Both the position numbers and the translations under genes were made by a program. The notes under the pieces were generated by a model, which worked only from the letters and a program-made list of their open reading frames with translations, did not search any database and was not told the origin of the DNA. From DATFKA01 sp042095835 (lineage in GTDB: Bacteria > Bacteroidota > Bacteroidia > Chitinophagales > Saprospiraceae), in contig JBELML010000077.1 in assembly GCA_042095835.1 (NCBI GenBank), positions 1 through 29,041 of the forward strand: a DNA stretch of 29,041 nt, read 5' to 3'. Shown one piece after another: positions 1 through 8,405 of the stretch (the stretch's first letter is position 1; the number at the start of each line of letters is the position of its first letter).

Positions 1-231
1 TAGCCTTAAAAGATGTTTTTGATAGCCCAACAAGGAAACTTTAAACAGCTTCATAGAAGGTGTGTGAAATAAGGTACGAGTAACGGTCAAATCTAGAAGC
101 TTTCAAGGGCTCTGTTGTATTCCTAAATTTTACACATCTTCCTACTAGAATAATTGTAAGTTTTCTCTAAGAAAATGCTCGATATAAAACCTGTATCTTA
201 GGGCTAAGTCAATTCATATTACAAAACTACT

Positions 232-1404
232 ATGCTTAACAATAATAAAATGCCTAAGCTTATTTACTCTTCCTTACTAATAGCAATTTTGTTCTGTGGA
301 TGCAAGGAGGAATCCTTAGATATTGGCCAATCACAATATCATCTAAAAAATTGGGCTTTTAAAAACTTTACAAAAGTCGATAGTATTAATCCTATTTTAA
401 GACCAACGACCAGCTTATCGTTCGAATGTCCTATAACAAAAGAGAAAAGAAATTGGGAAGAAAGAAATGTACTAAATCCTTCTGCAATTGTAAAAGATAG
501 TGAAATTTACTTGTTTTATAGAGCTCAAGATTCAAGCGGAACATCCCGAATTGGCCTTGCAATCAGTTCTGATGGACTTCATTTTACAAAACAACAAAAA
601 CCTATATTTTATCCTGATAACGATTTCATGAAAAAATATGAATGGAATTATAAGAAAATCGATAATGACATAAAATTGGAAAATTGTCAAAACTGTTACT
701 TTGATGGAGTTGAAGATCCACGAATTGTAGAAAGTGAGGATGGAATATACGTTATGACATATACCGCATATGATGGAAAAACAGCTCGACTAAGTATTGC
801 ATCTTCTAAAAATCTAACATCTTGGACAAAACATGGGCTTGTTTTAAAAGGGGATAAAGATCGTTGGTCAAAATCAGGAGCCATTGTTGTAGAATTAGTC
901 GGGAACAAAAACATTGCTAAAAAGATAAATGGAAAATACTGGATGTATTTTGGAGATACAAATTTATTTCTAGCCTCATCGGACGATCTAATAAATTGGA
1001 ATGTTTGTGAAGATGAGGAAAATAATAAGATGATATCTGTATTACATCCTCGAAAAGGCTATTTTGATAGTAGATTAGTTGAACCAGGGCCTTTTGCCAT
1101 ATTCAAAGAGCAAGGTATCTTATTAATATACAATGGAAGTAATGCCGCTAATTTCAATGATACAAATTTAACTAAATTCACATATGCTGCTGGCCAAGCT
1201 CTTTTTGATAAAAACAAGCCATTCAAGTTACTTGACAGAACAGAAAAGTATTTCATACATCCAGATAAAGATTATGAGAAAATTGGTGAAGTAAATGAGG
1301 TCTGCTTTGTAGAAGGATTAGTGAAATTTGATAATCATTGGTTCCTTTACTACGGGACGGCAGACTCAAAAATAGCTGTAGCAATTCACTCCATAGAAAA
1401 ATAA
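232..1404 (+). CDS. GH130-like glycosidase/phosphorylase, predicted lipoprotein
   Basis: A 390-residue protein with an N-terminal lipoprotein signal (hydrophobic stretch ending FCGC, lipidated Cys24), so probably membrane-anchored. The body looks like a five-bladed propeller of the GH130 type (mannoside phosphorylases and hydrolases): NPSAIV at about 82, a repeated 'SSDGLHFTK'/'SSKNLTSWTK' strand pattern, and GVEDPRIV at about 159-166, whose Asp lies where the family keeps its catalytic acid. Phosphorolysis versus hydrolysis cannot be decided by eye. No Shine-Dalgarno is visible; Met7 is an alternative start that keeps the signal. The gene stands alone, with no polysaccharide-utilisation partners in the window, and is markedly AT-rich compared with the next gene. 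Family call fairly secure; substrate unknown. Confidence 0.75.
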   Translation: MLNNNKMPKLIYSSLLIAILFCGCKEESLDIGQSQYHLKNWAFKNFTKVDSINPILRPTTSLSFECPITKEKRNWEERNVLNPSAIVKDSEIYLFYRAQDSSGTSRIGLAISSDGLHFTKQQKPIFYPDNDFMKKYEWNYKKIDNDIKLENCQNCYFDGVEDPRIVESEDGIYVMTYTAYDGKTARLSIASSKNLTSWTKHGLVLKGDKDRWSKSGAIVVELVGNKNIAKKINGKYWMYFGDTNLFLASSDDLINWNVCEDEENNKMISVLHPRKGYFDSRLVEPGPFAIFKEQGILLIYNGSNAANFNDTNLTKFTYAAGQALFDKNKPFKLLDRTEKYFIHPDKDYEKIGEVNEVCFVEGLVKFDNHWFLYYGTADSKIAVAIHSIEK

Positions 1405-1875
1405 GTCAAAACTTTCGACAATAACTAAGTACAAATCGAGTAACCGTATATAAAGATAAGCACCAAGATTATTACCCTCTCAAAATTAATATCCCTTTTG
1501 TTGAGGTGATTTAATATACCCTAAGCCTCATTTAAACAATCGGTAAGTATCAACTAGAGGCTAGTTCCTTACACATCGTATATAGCAGCGCTTTTCGTTT
1601 ATTCTTTCTAAGAGTAGTTTTTTACTTTAAATTATCTCCTTTTTGGGAAGTCTTCAATTCGCGATTAAGAACTATTCAGGCTATATGAAATGAGCATGAT
1701 CTTATTTTATCATAAATTCACCAAGCGGTGATGATTAAAAAAGATTATGCGCAATCGAAGATTCATGAACTCCTTTAAAGTCATTAATCCTTAAGTGAAT
1801 AAAGCGAAGCGGATGCAGATGTTTAAAATTTCTGCAAAAAATTAGCTTTCAAGCATTTGCAAAAATTTTAAATAA
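1405..1875. other. intergenic stretch, no gene seen
   Basis: 471 bases of AT-rich DNA with stops in all frames and no recognisable RNA gene. Just before the next gene there is an 8-mer TAGCTTTC (1843-1850) resembling the Bacteroidota -7 element TAnnTTTG with one mismatch, and a short direct repeat (TGCAAAAAATT / TGCAAAAATTT). Neither is strong enough to call a promoter. Confidence 0.5.
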
Positions 1876-4800
1876 ATGAAAATCATCTCCAAATCACCAT
1901 TCTTATTTTTTCTCATTGCTAGTCTTTTTTCATTTGACCTGAGTGCCCAAAGTAGTATCCCTGCCGAAGTACTGGAAGGTTTAAGCTTCCGCTCCGTGGG
2001 CCCCTCTCGTGGCGGTAGAGCAACGGCCATCACAGGCATCCCCGACCAACCCTTCACCTTCTTTATGGGAAGTACAGGTGGTGGTGTCTGGAAAACGGAC
2101 GATGCAGGTACGAATTGGCAGAATATCTCCGATGGGCAGATCAAAGCGGGCGGCATTGGAGCCATCACGGTCGCACCTTCTGACCCCAACACGATCTTTG
2201 TGGGTACAGGTTCTACTGCTCCAAGAGGGAATATCTCCCAAGGAATTGGGCTTTATAAATCCAATGATGGAGGAAACACTTGGCAGCATAGTGGGTTACC
2301 CGAAGCTGGGCAAATTGGAAAAATCATTGTTCACCCCAAGAACCCTGACTTGGTGTACGTAGCCGCCTTAGGCCATATTTTTGGCCCGAATCCAGAAAGA
2401 GGGGTCTACCGTAGTAAGGACGGCGGCCAATCCTGGGAACAAATTCACTACGTCAGCGATACCACTGGTGCTATAGATATGGTCATGAATCCTGACAACC
2501 CTCGTGAAATCTACGCTGCTTTTTGGCGCGCAGAGCGCAAACCTCATACCCTCATCGATGGCGGAACCGATGGCGGTATTTGGAAAAGTATGGACGGTGG
2601 TGATACCTGGAAAAAATTAGGCGGTGGATTGCCTGGTGGTTTAATTGGTAAAATCGGCTTGGCCCTTTCTCCTGTCCAAACCAATCGGGTATGGGCAATT
2701 ATTCAGACCGCCAAAGAAGAAGATGGTGGTTTATATAGAAGTGATAACGGAGGTAAATCCTGGTCAAGAATTTGCCGCGACCACCAACTTCGGCAGCGAG
2801 GTTGGTACTATTCGCACATTACCGCTCATCCTACGGATGAAAATACCATCTACAGCAACAATGTACGATTCCACAAATCAATTGATGGTGGCAAAACTTT
2901 CCCGGAATCCATTCGAGTTCCACACGGTGACAACCACGGCCTTTGGATCAACCCCAACAATCCCAACATCATGATCCATTGCAACGATGGTGGTGCTACG
3001 GTGACTTTAAATGGAGGTAAGTCCTGGTCGACACAACTCAACCAGCCTACTTCAGAGTTTTATCGGGTGACCGTTGATCAACAGTTCCCTTACCGACTAT
3101 ATGCCGGACAGCAAGACAATACGACCATCAGTGTACCAAGTCGCTATGTACCAGGCATCACTGCTACGCAGAATTGGTTCTCCGTTGGAGGTAGCGAATG
3201 TGGTGACGTAGGTGTACATCCAGAAAATCCCGACATCGTTTGGGCGGGTAGCTACAGCGGAGAGTTGACGATTATGAATCGCGCCACGGGTCAGGTACGG
3301 CAAGTGACAGCCTATCCGCATTATACTGAAGGTACAAGGCAACAAGACCTGAAATATCGCTGGCAGTGGAATTTTCCTATTGCCATATCCAGGCATGATC
3401 CAGGAGTGGTTTATCATACTTCAAATTACGTACATAAAACGGCTAATGATGGCCAGAGCTGGGAGAAAATCAGTCCAGATTTGACCAATAAATTAGCCAA
3501 AAAAATGGATATCCCTGGTGGCCCCATCCAACATGATGCTACTGGTGTAGAGGTCTATTCCTCCATATTTGCCTTTGAAGAATGTCTGGTAGATGCCCAG
3601 ACGCTATGGGCAGGATCTGATGATGGCAAGGTGCATATCTCCCGAGATGGTGGTGATTCCTGGCAGGATATTACCCCTAAGAACATGCCCAAAGAAGGTA
3701 CCGTCAATAAAATTGAACTATCTAGCCACGACCCGGCTAGAGCCATCATGGCTGTTTATAACTATCGAAACGATGATTTCACCCCTTACCTTTACTTGAC
3801 CAATAACTATGGGCGATCCTGGAGCCTCTTAACGGACGGTACGAATGGGATCCCTCAAAACCATTTCATCAGGGCCATCGCCGAAGATCCCGTCAAAAAA
3901 GGATTGTTCTATGCCGGTACGGAATATGGCATCTACTATTCTATTGATGAGGGACAATCATGGCATAGTCTGCAACTCAACCTACCGCATGTACCCATTA
4001 CGGATATGGAAGTACATCAAGGAGATTTGGTGCTCAGTACCCAAGGCCGTGCCTTTTGGATTTTAGATGATATTGAGGTACTACAACAATGGGATAAAGA
4101 AGGTATCGCAGCGCGGCATTTTTTCACGCCTGCACCAGCTTATCGTACCAATGTCGGTGGCTATGGAGCTCAATTTTTTGTGTATTTAAAAGAGAAACCC
4201 GCTAAGGATGCAGCGATTCAATTAGAAATCATCAACTCGGAGGGGAAAACGATTCGCACCTACACTAAGGGCGCAGAAAAAGGACTTGATAAAATCCGCC
4301 TAAGCAAAGGCTTAAATCAATTCTCTTGGGATCAGCGACACAATGGGCCCGATTTGGTCGACAACTTGGTTACTATGGTCATCCGAAATCCTTCGCCTGG
4401 CCCTAGAGCCGTACCCGGCACCTACAAAGCCAAGCTAAGTATTGGTGATTGGACTAGCGAACAAGTCATCGAATTAAGACCTGATCCACGTTGGAAAGAT
4501 GTCGACTTATCTGATTATGCCGCGCAAGTCGAGACGGGCCTAGCCATACGAGATATGATCACGGAGTCCCACCACCGCATCATGAATCTACGGGCCATCA
4601 AAAAGCAAATTAAAGGTACAGCAGATTTATTGGCTAAAAAGAAAGGGAGGGAGCAACTCCATGCCCAAGCGAAACTCACTACAAAAGCACTAGAGGCAGT
4701 AGAGGCCATGATCATTCAAAATAAATCCGAAGCCAGCCAAGACAACATCAATTATCCCAGGGTTTTCAGCAACCATATTGGCCGCTTATACGGTGTAGTC

Positions 4801-4977
4801 GTTAACGCTCACCATAGACCAACGGGAGGAGCACTTGAACGCTGGGAAGATATCAAGGCAGAATACAATACCATTGTCCTGGCTTATAATGCCGTAATGC
4901 AAAATGAAGTAGCCGCCTATCAAGCTTTATTGAAGGAGGTAGATCGGCTAGTTGTACCAATGGAGATTAGGGAGTGA
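1876..4977 (+). CDS. exported VPS10/sortilin-like Asp-box beta-propeller protein
   Basis: A 1033-residue protein with a Sec signal peptide (hydrophobic core FLFFLIASLFSF, cleavage near SAQ/S). Residues ~30-720 hold about ten Asp-box motifs of the form S-x-D-x-G-x-[ST]-W (for example SNDGGNTW, SKDGGQSW, SMDGGDTW), typical of sortilin/VPS10-type ten-bladed or paired propellers often annotated as 'glycosyl hydrolase' in Bacteroidota. Residues ~750-880 look like a FlgD-type Ig domain (GLNQFSWDQRHNGPD) and ~900-1033 are helical. There is no T9SS sorting domain, so it is probably periplasmic or attached to the outer membrane. It is a clear paralogue of the 25095-27614 protein. Enzymatic activity is not evident; a binding or proteolysis-related role is possible. 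The start is chosen because the signal peptide begins directly there. Confidence 0.85.
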   Translation: MKIISKSPFLFFLIASLFSFDLSAQSSIPAEVLEGLSFRSVGPSRGGRATAITGIPDQPFTFFMGSTGGGVWKTDDAGTNWQNISDGQIKAGGIGAITVAPSDPNTIFVGTGSTAPRGNISQGIGLYKSNDGGNTWQHSGLPEAGQIGKIIVHPKNPDLVYVAALGHIFGPNPERGVYRSKDGGQSWEQIHYVSDTTGAIDMVMNPDNPREIYAAFWRAERKPHTLIDGGTDGGIWKSMDGGDTWKKLGGGLPGGLIGKIGLALSPVQTNRVWAIIQTAKEEDGGLYRSDNGGKSWSRICRDHQLRQRGWYYSHITAHPTDENTIYSNNVRFHKSIDGGKTFPESIRVPHGDNHGLWINPNNPNIMIHCNDGGATVTLNGGKSWSTQLNQPTSEFYRVTVDQQFPYRLYAGQQDNTTISVPSRYVPGITATQNWFSVGGSECGDVGVHPENPDIVWAGSYSGELTIMNRATGQVRQVTAYPHYTEGTRQQDLKYRWQWNFPIAISRHDPGVVYHTSNYVHKTANDGQSWEKISPDLTNKLAKKMDIPGGPIQHDATGVEVYSSIFAFEECLVDAQTLWAGSDDGKVHISRDGGDSWQDITPKNMPKEGTVNKIELSSHDPARAIMAVYNYRNDDFTPYLYLTNNYGRSWSLLTDGTNGIPQNHFIRAIAEDPVKKGLFYAGTEYGIYYSIDEGQSWHSLQLNLPHVPITDMEVHQGDLVLSTQGRAFWILDDIEVLQQWDKEGIAARHFFTPAPAYRTNVGGYGAQFFVYLKEKPAKDAAIQLEIINSEGKTIRTYTKGAEKGLDKIRLSKGLNQFSWDQRHNGPDLVDNLVTMVIRNPSPGPRAVPGTYKAKLSIGDWTSEQVIELRPDPRWKDVDLSDYAAQVETGLAIRDMITESHHRIMNLRAIKKQIKGTADLLAKKKGREQLHAQAKLTTKALEAVEAMIIQNKSEASQDNINYPRVFSNHIGRLYGVVVNAHHRPTGGALERWEDIKAEYNTIVLAYNAVMQNEVAAYQALLKEVDRLVVPMEIRE

Positions 4978-4986
4978 TGTGGGGGT

Positions 4987-5037
4987 GTTCTGGAGTGCTG
5001 GTGTTTGGGTGTTCCCATTACCCCAGCACTCCAGAAC
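4987..5037. terminator. inverted repeat between convergent genes
   Basis: Perfect 15-bp arms, GTTCTGGAGTGCTGG (4987-5001) and CCAGCACTCCAGAAC (5023-5037), with a 21-base loop, lie between the converging stops of the propeller gene and pgk. No U-tract follows on either side, so it is either a bidirectional, non-canonical terminator or a piece of intergenic repeat ('ggagtgctggtgtt' words). Confidence 0.5.
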
Positions 5038-5044
5038 CCAATAG

Positions 5045-6244
5045 CTAAGCTATCGCTTTGACGCCGGGCAGTTCCTTCCCTTCTAGGAATTCGAGCATAG
5101 CGCCACCTCCGGTTGATACGAAGCTGATTTTATCGGATAGGCCGCTTTTGTTGACTGCGCTAACGGAATCTCCACCTCCTACTAGGGAGAAAGCCCCTTG
5201 GTCTGTGGCATCAGCTACGGCTTTTGCAATAGCGAGTGTACCTTGAGCAAATTTCTCCATCTCAAAAACGCCCATTGGACCATTCCAGATGATCATTTTG
5301 GAGGATTGGATTACTTCAGCAAAAGCCGCTCTTGCTTTTTCACCGATATCAAGGCCCATCCAGTCGGCATCGATAGCCATACTGCTTGCGACTTTGGCAT
5401 TGGCATCAGGAGCGAAGTTATCTGCAATAATAGAATCTTCGGGCAAGTAGATATTTACACCTTTTTGAGCGGCGGTTTCGAGTAGGTTTTTCGCTGTTTC
5501 GATGCGGTCTTCTTCTAGTAAGGATTTACCGATCTCTCCGCCTTTTGCCTTCATAAAGGTATAGGCCATACCTCCACCGATGATGATATTATCAACAAAA
5601 TGGACCATCTTTTCTAGCAGCAGAATTTTATCCGACACCTTAGCACCACCAACGATAGCTGTAAATGGTTGCTCGGGTTCGTTCAATACTTTACTAGCAT
5701 TTTTGATTTCATTTTGCATGAGAAAACCAAAAGAGCGTGCCTCTGGAGCAAAATACTTCGCCACTGTTGTAGTAGATACATGGGCACGGTGGGCAGATCC
5801 AAAGGCATCATTCACATAAAGATCGGCCAAAGCAGCTAGGTCTTTTGCGAATGCTTCCTCTCCTTTTTTCTCTCCCTTGTTGAATCGCGTATTTTCTAAT
5901 AATAATATTTCACCAGCTTGCAAGTCCGTCGCCATCTGAGTAGCCGTAGCACCGACTGTCTCAGGACAAAATTTAACGGTGGCACCTGTCAGCTCTGTTA
6001 AGTGCCCCACGAGGTGTTGTAGGGTAAACCGTTCTACATCAATACTACCATCTTCTTTAGTCTTTTTCATGGGGCGTCCCAGGTGGGAACAAAGAATAGC
6101 GGCACCGCCATTTCCTAGGATATATTTGATGGTTGGAAGAGCGCTACGCATACGGGTATCGTCTGTGATTTCGTAAGCCTTGTTTAGTGGTACGTTGAAG
6201 TCTACCCGTACCAATGCTTTTTTACCTTGAAAGTCGAGGTTCAT
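5045..6244 (-). CDS. pgk: phosphoglycerate kinase
   Basis: 399 residues, normal length for bacterial PGK. It transfers phosphate from 1,3-bisphosphoglycerate to ADP in glycolysis (cytosolic). Seen directly: N-terminal substrate-binding motif KALVRVDFNVPL, CSHLGRP at about 52-58, LLLENTRF at about 114-121, YVNDAFGSAHRAH, GGAKVSDKI, the hinge/nucleotide region IWNGPMGVFE, and the C-terminal GGGDS and STGGGAMLEFLEG. All expected motifs are intact. It lies downstream of gap on the same strand, 101 bases away, with a terminator-like hairpin between. No Shine-Dalgarno is seen, as usual in Bacteroidota. Confidence 0.98.
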   Translation of the reverse strand: MNLDFQGKKALVRVDFNVPLNKAYEITDDTRMRSALPTIKYILGNGGAAILCSHLGRPMKKTKEDGSIDVERFTLQHLVGHLTELTGATVKFCPETVGATATQMATDLQAGEILLLENTRFNKGEKKGEEAFAKDLAALADLYVNDAFGSAHRAHVSTTTVAKYFAPEARSFGFLMQNEIKNASKVLNEPEQPFTAIVGGAKVSDKILLLEKMVHFVDNIIIGGGMAYTFMKAKGGEIGKSLLEEDRIETAKNLLETAAQKGVNIYLPEDSIIADNFAPDANAKVASSMAIDADWMGLDIGEKARAAFAEVIQSSKMIIWNGPMGVFEMEKFAQGTLAIAKAVADATDQGAFSLVGGGDSVSAVNKSGLSDKISFVSTGGGAMLEFLEGKELPGVKAIA

Positions 6245-6272
6245 TTTCAGTTGGTTTAATGGTGAGAGATAT

Positions 6273-6311
6273 AAAAAAGCAGACGGTTAGCGTAGAATTG
6301 CGCTAACCGTC
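6273..6311 (-). terminator. intrinsic terminator between gap and pgk
   Basis: Read on the minus strand after the gap stop: perfect 11-bp arms GACGGTTAGCG / CGCTAACCGTC (6282-6292 and 6301-6311), an 8-base loop, then TGC and six Ts (6278-6273). This is a canonical Rho-independent terminator, ending about 29 bases before the pgk start. A smaller hairpin (GGAGC/GCTCC, 6321-6336) sits just after the gap stop codon. Confidence 0.75.
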
Positions 6312-6345
6312 ATGATAGATGGAGCCTTGGAGCTCCAATAGATTT

Positions 6346-7344
6346 TTACTTGGTCAAAATCAAGTGCGCTAGGTCAGCCAAACGAGCAGAGTAACCTGCT
6401 TCGTTGTCATACCAACTCACTACTTTGATCATATTTTGGTTCACATCTGTCATCAACGAATCGAGGATAGAAGAGTGTGGATTACGTACAATATCGCTGG
6501 ATACTAAAGGATCAGTAGTATATTGAAGCACACCTGCCATTGGGCCTTCTGCCGCTTCTTTAAATTTAGCGTTGACTTCTTCGGCAGTTGCTACTTTATC
6601 AACTACTACATTCAATTCGATCATAGAACCGGTAATCACAGGTACACGTACAGCAATTGCGAACAATTTGCCATCAACTGATGGGTATACTTTACCCACT
6701 GCTTTAGCAGCACCTGTACTAGTAGGTACGATATTAAATGCAGCAGCACGTGCGCGACGTAGATCACTGTGAGGAGCATCCTGGATTCTTTGATCCGCAG
6801 TATAGGCATGGATAGTTGTCATAGAACCATACTGAATACCAAAGTTCTCATCCAAGATCTTGACAACAGGTGCCAAACAGTTGGTTGTACAAGAAGCATT
6901 GGAGAAGACATTGTGTCTCTTGTCCAATTCCTCTGCGTTTACACCCAATACAATAGTCTGCACACCATCACCTTTTGCAGGAGCCGAGATGACTACATCT
7001 TTAGCACCCGCTTTCAAGTGCAAACTAGCCTTTTCTTTGGTACGGAATACACCAGTACACTCTAGGACTAAATCAACTCCAAGGTCAGCCCAAGGGAGAT
7101 TTTCCGGGTTTCTCTCTGCAGTTGCTAATATTTCTTTTCCGTTCACGATGAACTTATCTCCAGAAACTTCTACGGTTCCCTCAAAAGGACCTTGAGCAGA
7201 ATCGTATTTCAATAGATGAGCAAGGGTCTCATTATCAGTAAGGTCATTGATACCAACCACCTCTACATCATCCATTTGAAGGAGTCTGCGAAAAGTTAAT
7301 CGACCGATACGACCAAAACCGTTAATTGCAATTTTCTTTGCCAT
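6346..7344 (-). CDS. gap: glyceraldehyde-3-phosphate dehydrogenase, type I
   Basis: 332 residues, standard length. It oxidises glyceraldehyde-3-phosphate to 1,3-bisphosphoglycerate with NAD in glycolysis. Seen: Rossmann motif NGFGRIGR (8-15), GINDLTD with Asp34, which favours NAD over NADP, catalytic motif SNASCTTNCLAP with Cys152, HAYTADQRIQD, RRARAAAFNIVPTSTGAAK, and C-terminal SWYDNEAGYSARL. It is the first gene of a gap-pgk pair, but the terminator after it suggests gap is transcribed in excess of pgk. The upstream side on the minus strand is AT-rich (TTACTTTTAC words near 7440-7455), consistent with a promoter, but no exact TAnnTTTG was found. Confidence 0.98.
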   Translation of the reverse strand: MAKKIAINGFGRIGRLTFRRLLQMDDVEVVGINDLTDNETLAHLLKYDSAQGPFEGTVEVSGDKFIVNGKEILATAERNPENLPWADLGVDLVLECTGVFRTKEKASLHLKAGAKDVVISAPAKGDGVQTIVLGVNAEELDKRHNVFSNASCTTNCLAPVVKILDENFGIQYGSMTTIHAYTADQRIQDAPHSDLRRARAAAFNIVPTSTGAAKAVGKVYPSVDGKLFAIAVRVPVITGSMIELNVVVDKVATAEEVNAKFKEAAEGPMAGVLQYTTDPLVSSDIVRNPHSSILDSLMTDVNQNMIKVVSWYDNEAGYSARLADLAHLILTK

Positions 7345-7510
7345 AATGCTTGTAATTTTAAAGTAATAATGTCTGCTACAGCGTAGCTTTAGTTCCTGTG
7401 AAGATTTGGGTTTAAAAGACCTGCTTCTTCAATACTTAGTGTAAAAGTAACAATAATTATTTTATTTAGATAACATTTTCATGCCTCTAGAAGTTTATCT
7501 GTTTGTTAAC

Positions 7511-7690
7511 TGGTTTAGGGTTTAGGGTTTAGGGGGAGTGGGTTAAAGGTTATGAGTTAGGGGGAGTAGGTTATGAGGTTATGAGGTTATGAGTTAGGGG
7601 TTAGGGGTTAGGGGAAGTGGGTTAAAAGGTTATTAGTTTATGAGTTTATAAGGTTATTAGTTAGGGGGGAGTGGGTTTTGGGTTAAGGAA
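7511..7690 (+). repeat. G-rich telomere-like degenerate tandem repeat
   Basis: Starts with three exact TTTAGGG units (7514-7534) and runs on as variants of GTTATGAG, GTTAGGGG and GGGAGTGGGTT. At least two segments have four G-tracts close together: 7518-7542 (loops TTTA, TTTA, AGT) and 7597-7621 (GGGG TTA GGGG TTA GGGG AAGT GGG), so G-quadruplexes could form on the plus strand. The tract lies upstream of gap and of the tRNA cluster and codes for nothing. Confidence 0.75.
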
Positions 7691-7958
7691 TAAGGCTGAC
7701 AGAGACGACGACAAAAGTCTTTCGTCAGTCCGTCAGTAGCCTTAAAAATACATAAGACATAGCACATAGCCAAGCATCCCGACATCCGCTGCGCTGCGCC
7801 GGGATTAATTCGACCAGATTGTATTGCTATGCACTACAATGGTCTCATTAACTTGGCACTTGGCACCTATTGACGGAGGTACGAACCTTTCATCAGTAGG
7901 CTTTTGAGTTAAATTAGGTAGTTGAACTATTTCTGTGGCAAATTAGTTATAAAAAAAC

Positions 7959-7989
7959 TTTGAATAATTGACAAAGGTCACTATTTTTG
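7959..7989 (+). promoter_or_regulatory. Bacteroidota-type promoter for the tRNA-Glu cluster
   Basis: TTTG (7959-7962, -33 box) and TATTTTTG (7982-7989, exact match to TAnnTTTG, -7 box) are separated by 19 bases, the spacing known for the Bacteroidota primary sigma factor. Transcription would start near 7996, about 77 bases before the first tRNA. Confidence 0.65.
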
Positions 7990-8072
7990 CATCCGCTTAG
8001 GAATTAAAGAAAAAGAATCTTTAATAAGTGCTTAGAAAAATTCGCTTTTTCTAGTTTTAAAAATGAAATGAT

Positions 8073-8247
8073 GGCCCGTTCGTCTAGGGGTTANNNNNNN
8101 NNNNNNNNNNNNNNNNNNNNNNNNNNNNNNNNNNNNNNNNNNNNNNNNNNNNNNNNNNNNNNNNNNNNNNNNNNNNNNNNNNNNNNNNNNNNNGGACGCA
8201 GGATTTTCATTCCTGAAACACGGGTTCGATTCCCGTACGGGCTGCCA
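8073..8247 (+). tRNA. tRNA-Glu (UUC), copy 1, interrupted by assembly gap
   Basis: The first 21 bases (8073-8093) and the last 54 (8194-8247) are the two parts of a tRNA-Glu; joined, they give 75 bases identical to copy 2, with anticodon TTC, T-loop TTCGATT, and encoded CCA. The 100 N lie in the D-loop. Either the gap has zero true length and this is one gene, or it hides further tandem copies. Confidence 0.85.
8094..8193. other. 100-N assembly gap
   Basis: Exactly 100 N, the customary placeholder for a scaffold gap of unknown length, inside the D-loop of a tRNA-Glu that has an identical neighbour 39 bases downstream. Sequence content unknown. Confidence 0.95.
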
Positions 8248-8286
8248 CATTTTATTTTCATTAAGTACTTCGCCATTCCTTAGAAT

Positions 8287-8361
8287 GGCCCGTTCGTCTA
8301 GGGGTTAGGACGCAGGATTTTCATTCCTGAAACACGGGTTCGATTCCCGTACGGGCTGCCA
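8287..8361 (+). tRNA. tRNA-Glu (UUC), copy 2
   Basis: 75 bases including encoded CCA. Acceptor GGCCCGT pairs with ACGGGCT (first pair G-U), D-stem GTCT/GGAC, anticodon stem CAGGA/TCCTG around loop TTTTCAT (anticodon TTC), T-stem ACGGG/CCCGT with loop TTCGATT, discriminator G. The weak G1-U72 pair is unusual but both copies carry it. Reads GAA and GAG codons. Confidence 0.96.
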
Positions 8362-8363
8362 CT

Positions 8364-8400
8364 AAAAGCCATCAAGATCCGTCTTGGTGGCTTTTTTGTT
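8364..8400 (+). terminator. intrinsic terminator of the tRNA-Glu operon
   Basis: Arms AAGCCATCAAGA (8366-8377) and TCTTGGTGGCTT (8382-8393), 12 bp with one U-G pair, tetraloop TCCG, followed by TTTTGTTTT. It begins three bases after the second tRNA's CCA and may also help end the converging mmuM transcript. Confidence 0.88.
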
Positions 8401-8405
8401 TTCGC

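Larger units (their letters stand above)
7345..8072. other. long gene-free stretch: repeats and promoters
   Basis: 728 bases without a coding region on either strand. It holds the 5' region of gap (7345-~7500), the G-rich degenerate repeat (7511-7690), short intergenic words such as 'acttggcacttggcacc' (7851-7867), a GC-rich patch near 7775-7803, and the tRNA promoter (7959-7989). No riboswitch or small ORF with coding character was recognised. Confidence 0.6.

Noticed and set aside
1876..4977. Naming the propeller protein a glycosyl hydrolase or sialidase
   Set aside because: Asp-boxes alone do not show catalysis; no sialidase arginine triad or other catalytic motif was seen.
7514..7534. 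Three TTTAGGG units as a real telomere
   Set aside because: Internal position flanked by ordinary bacterial genes on both sides; better explained as degenerate intergenic repeat.
7511..7690. Possible CRISPR array in the repeat tract
   Set aside because: Units are short, degenerate and without regular spacers; no cas genes in the window.
8032..8283. Reading frames spanning the 100-N gap
   Set aside because: They exist only because N has no stops; the flanks are a tRNA.
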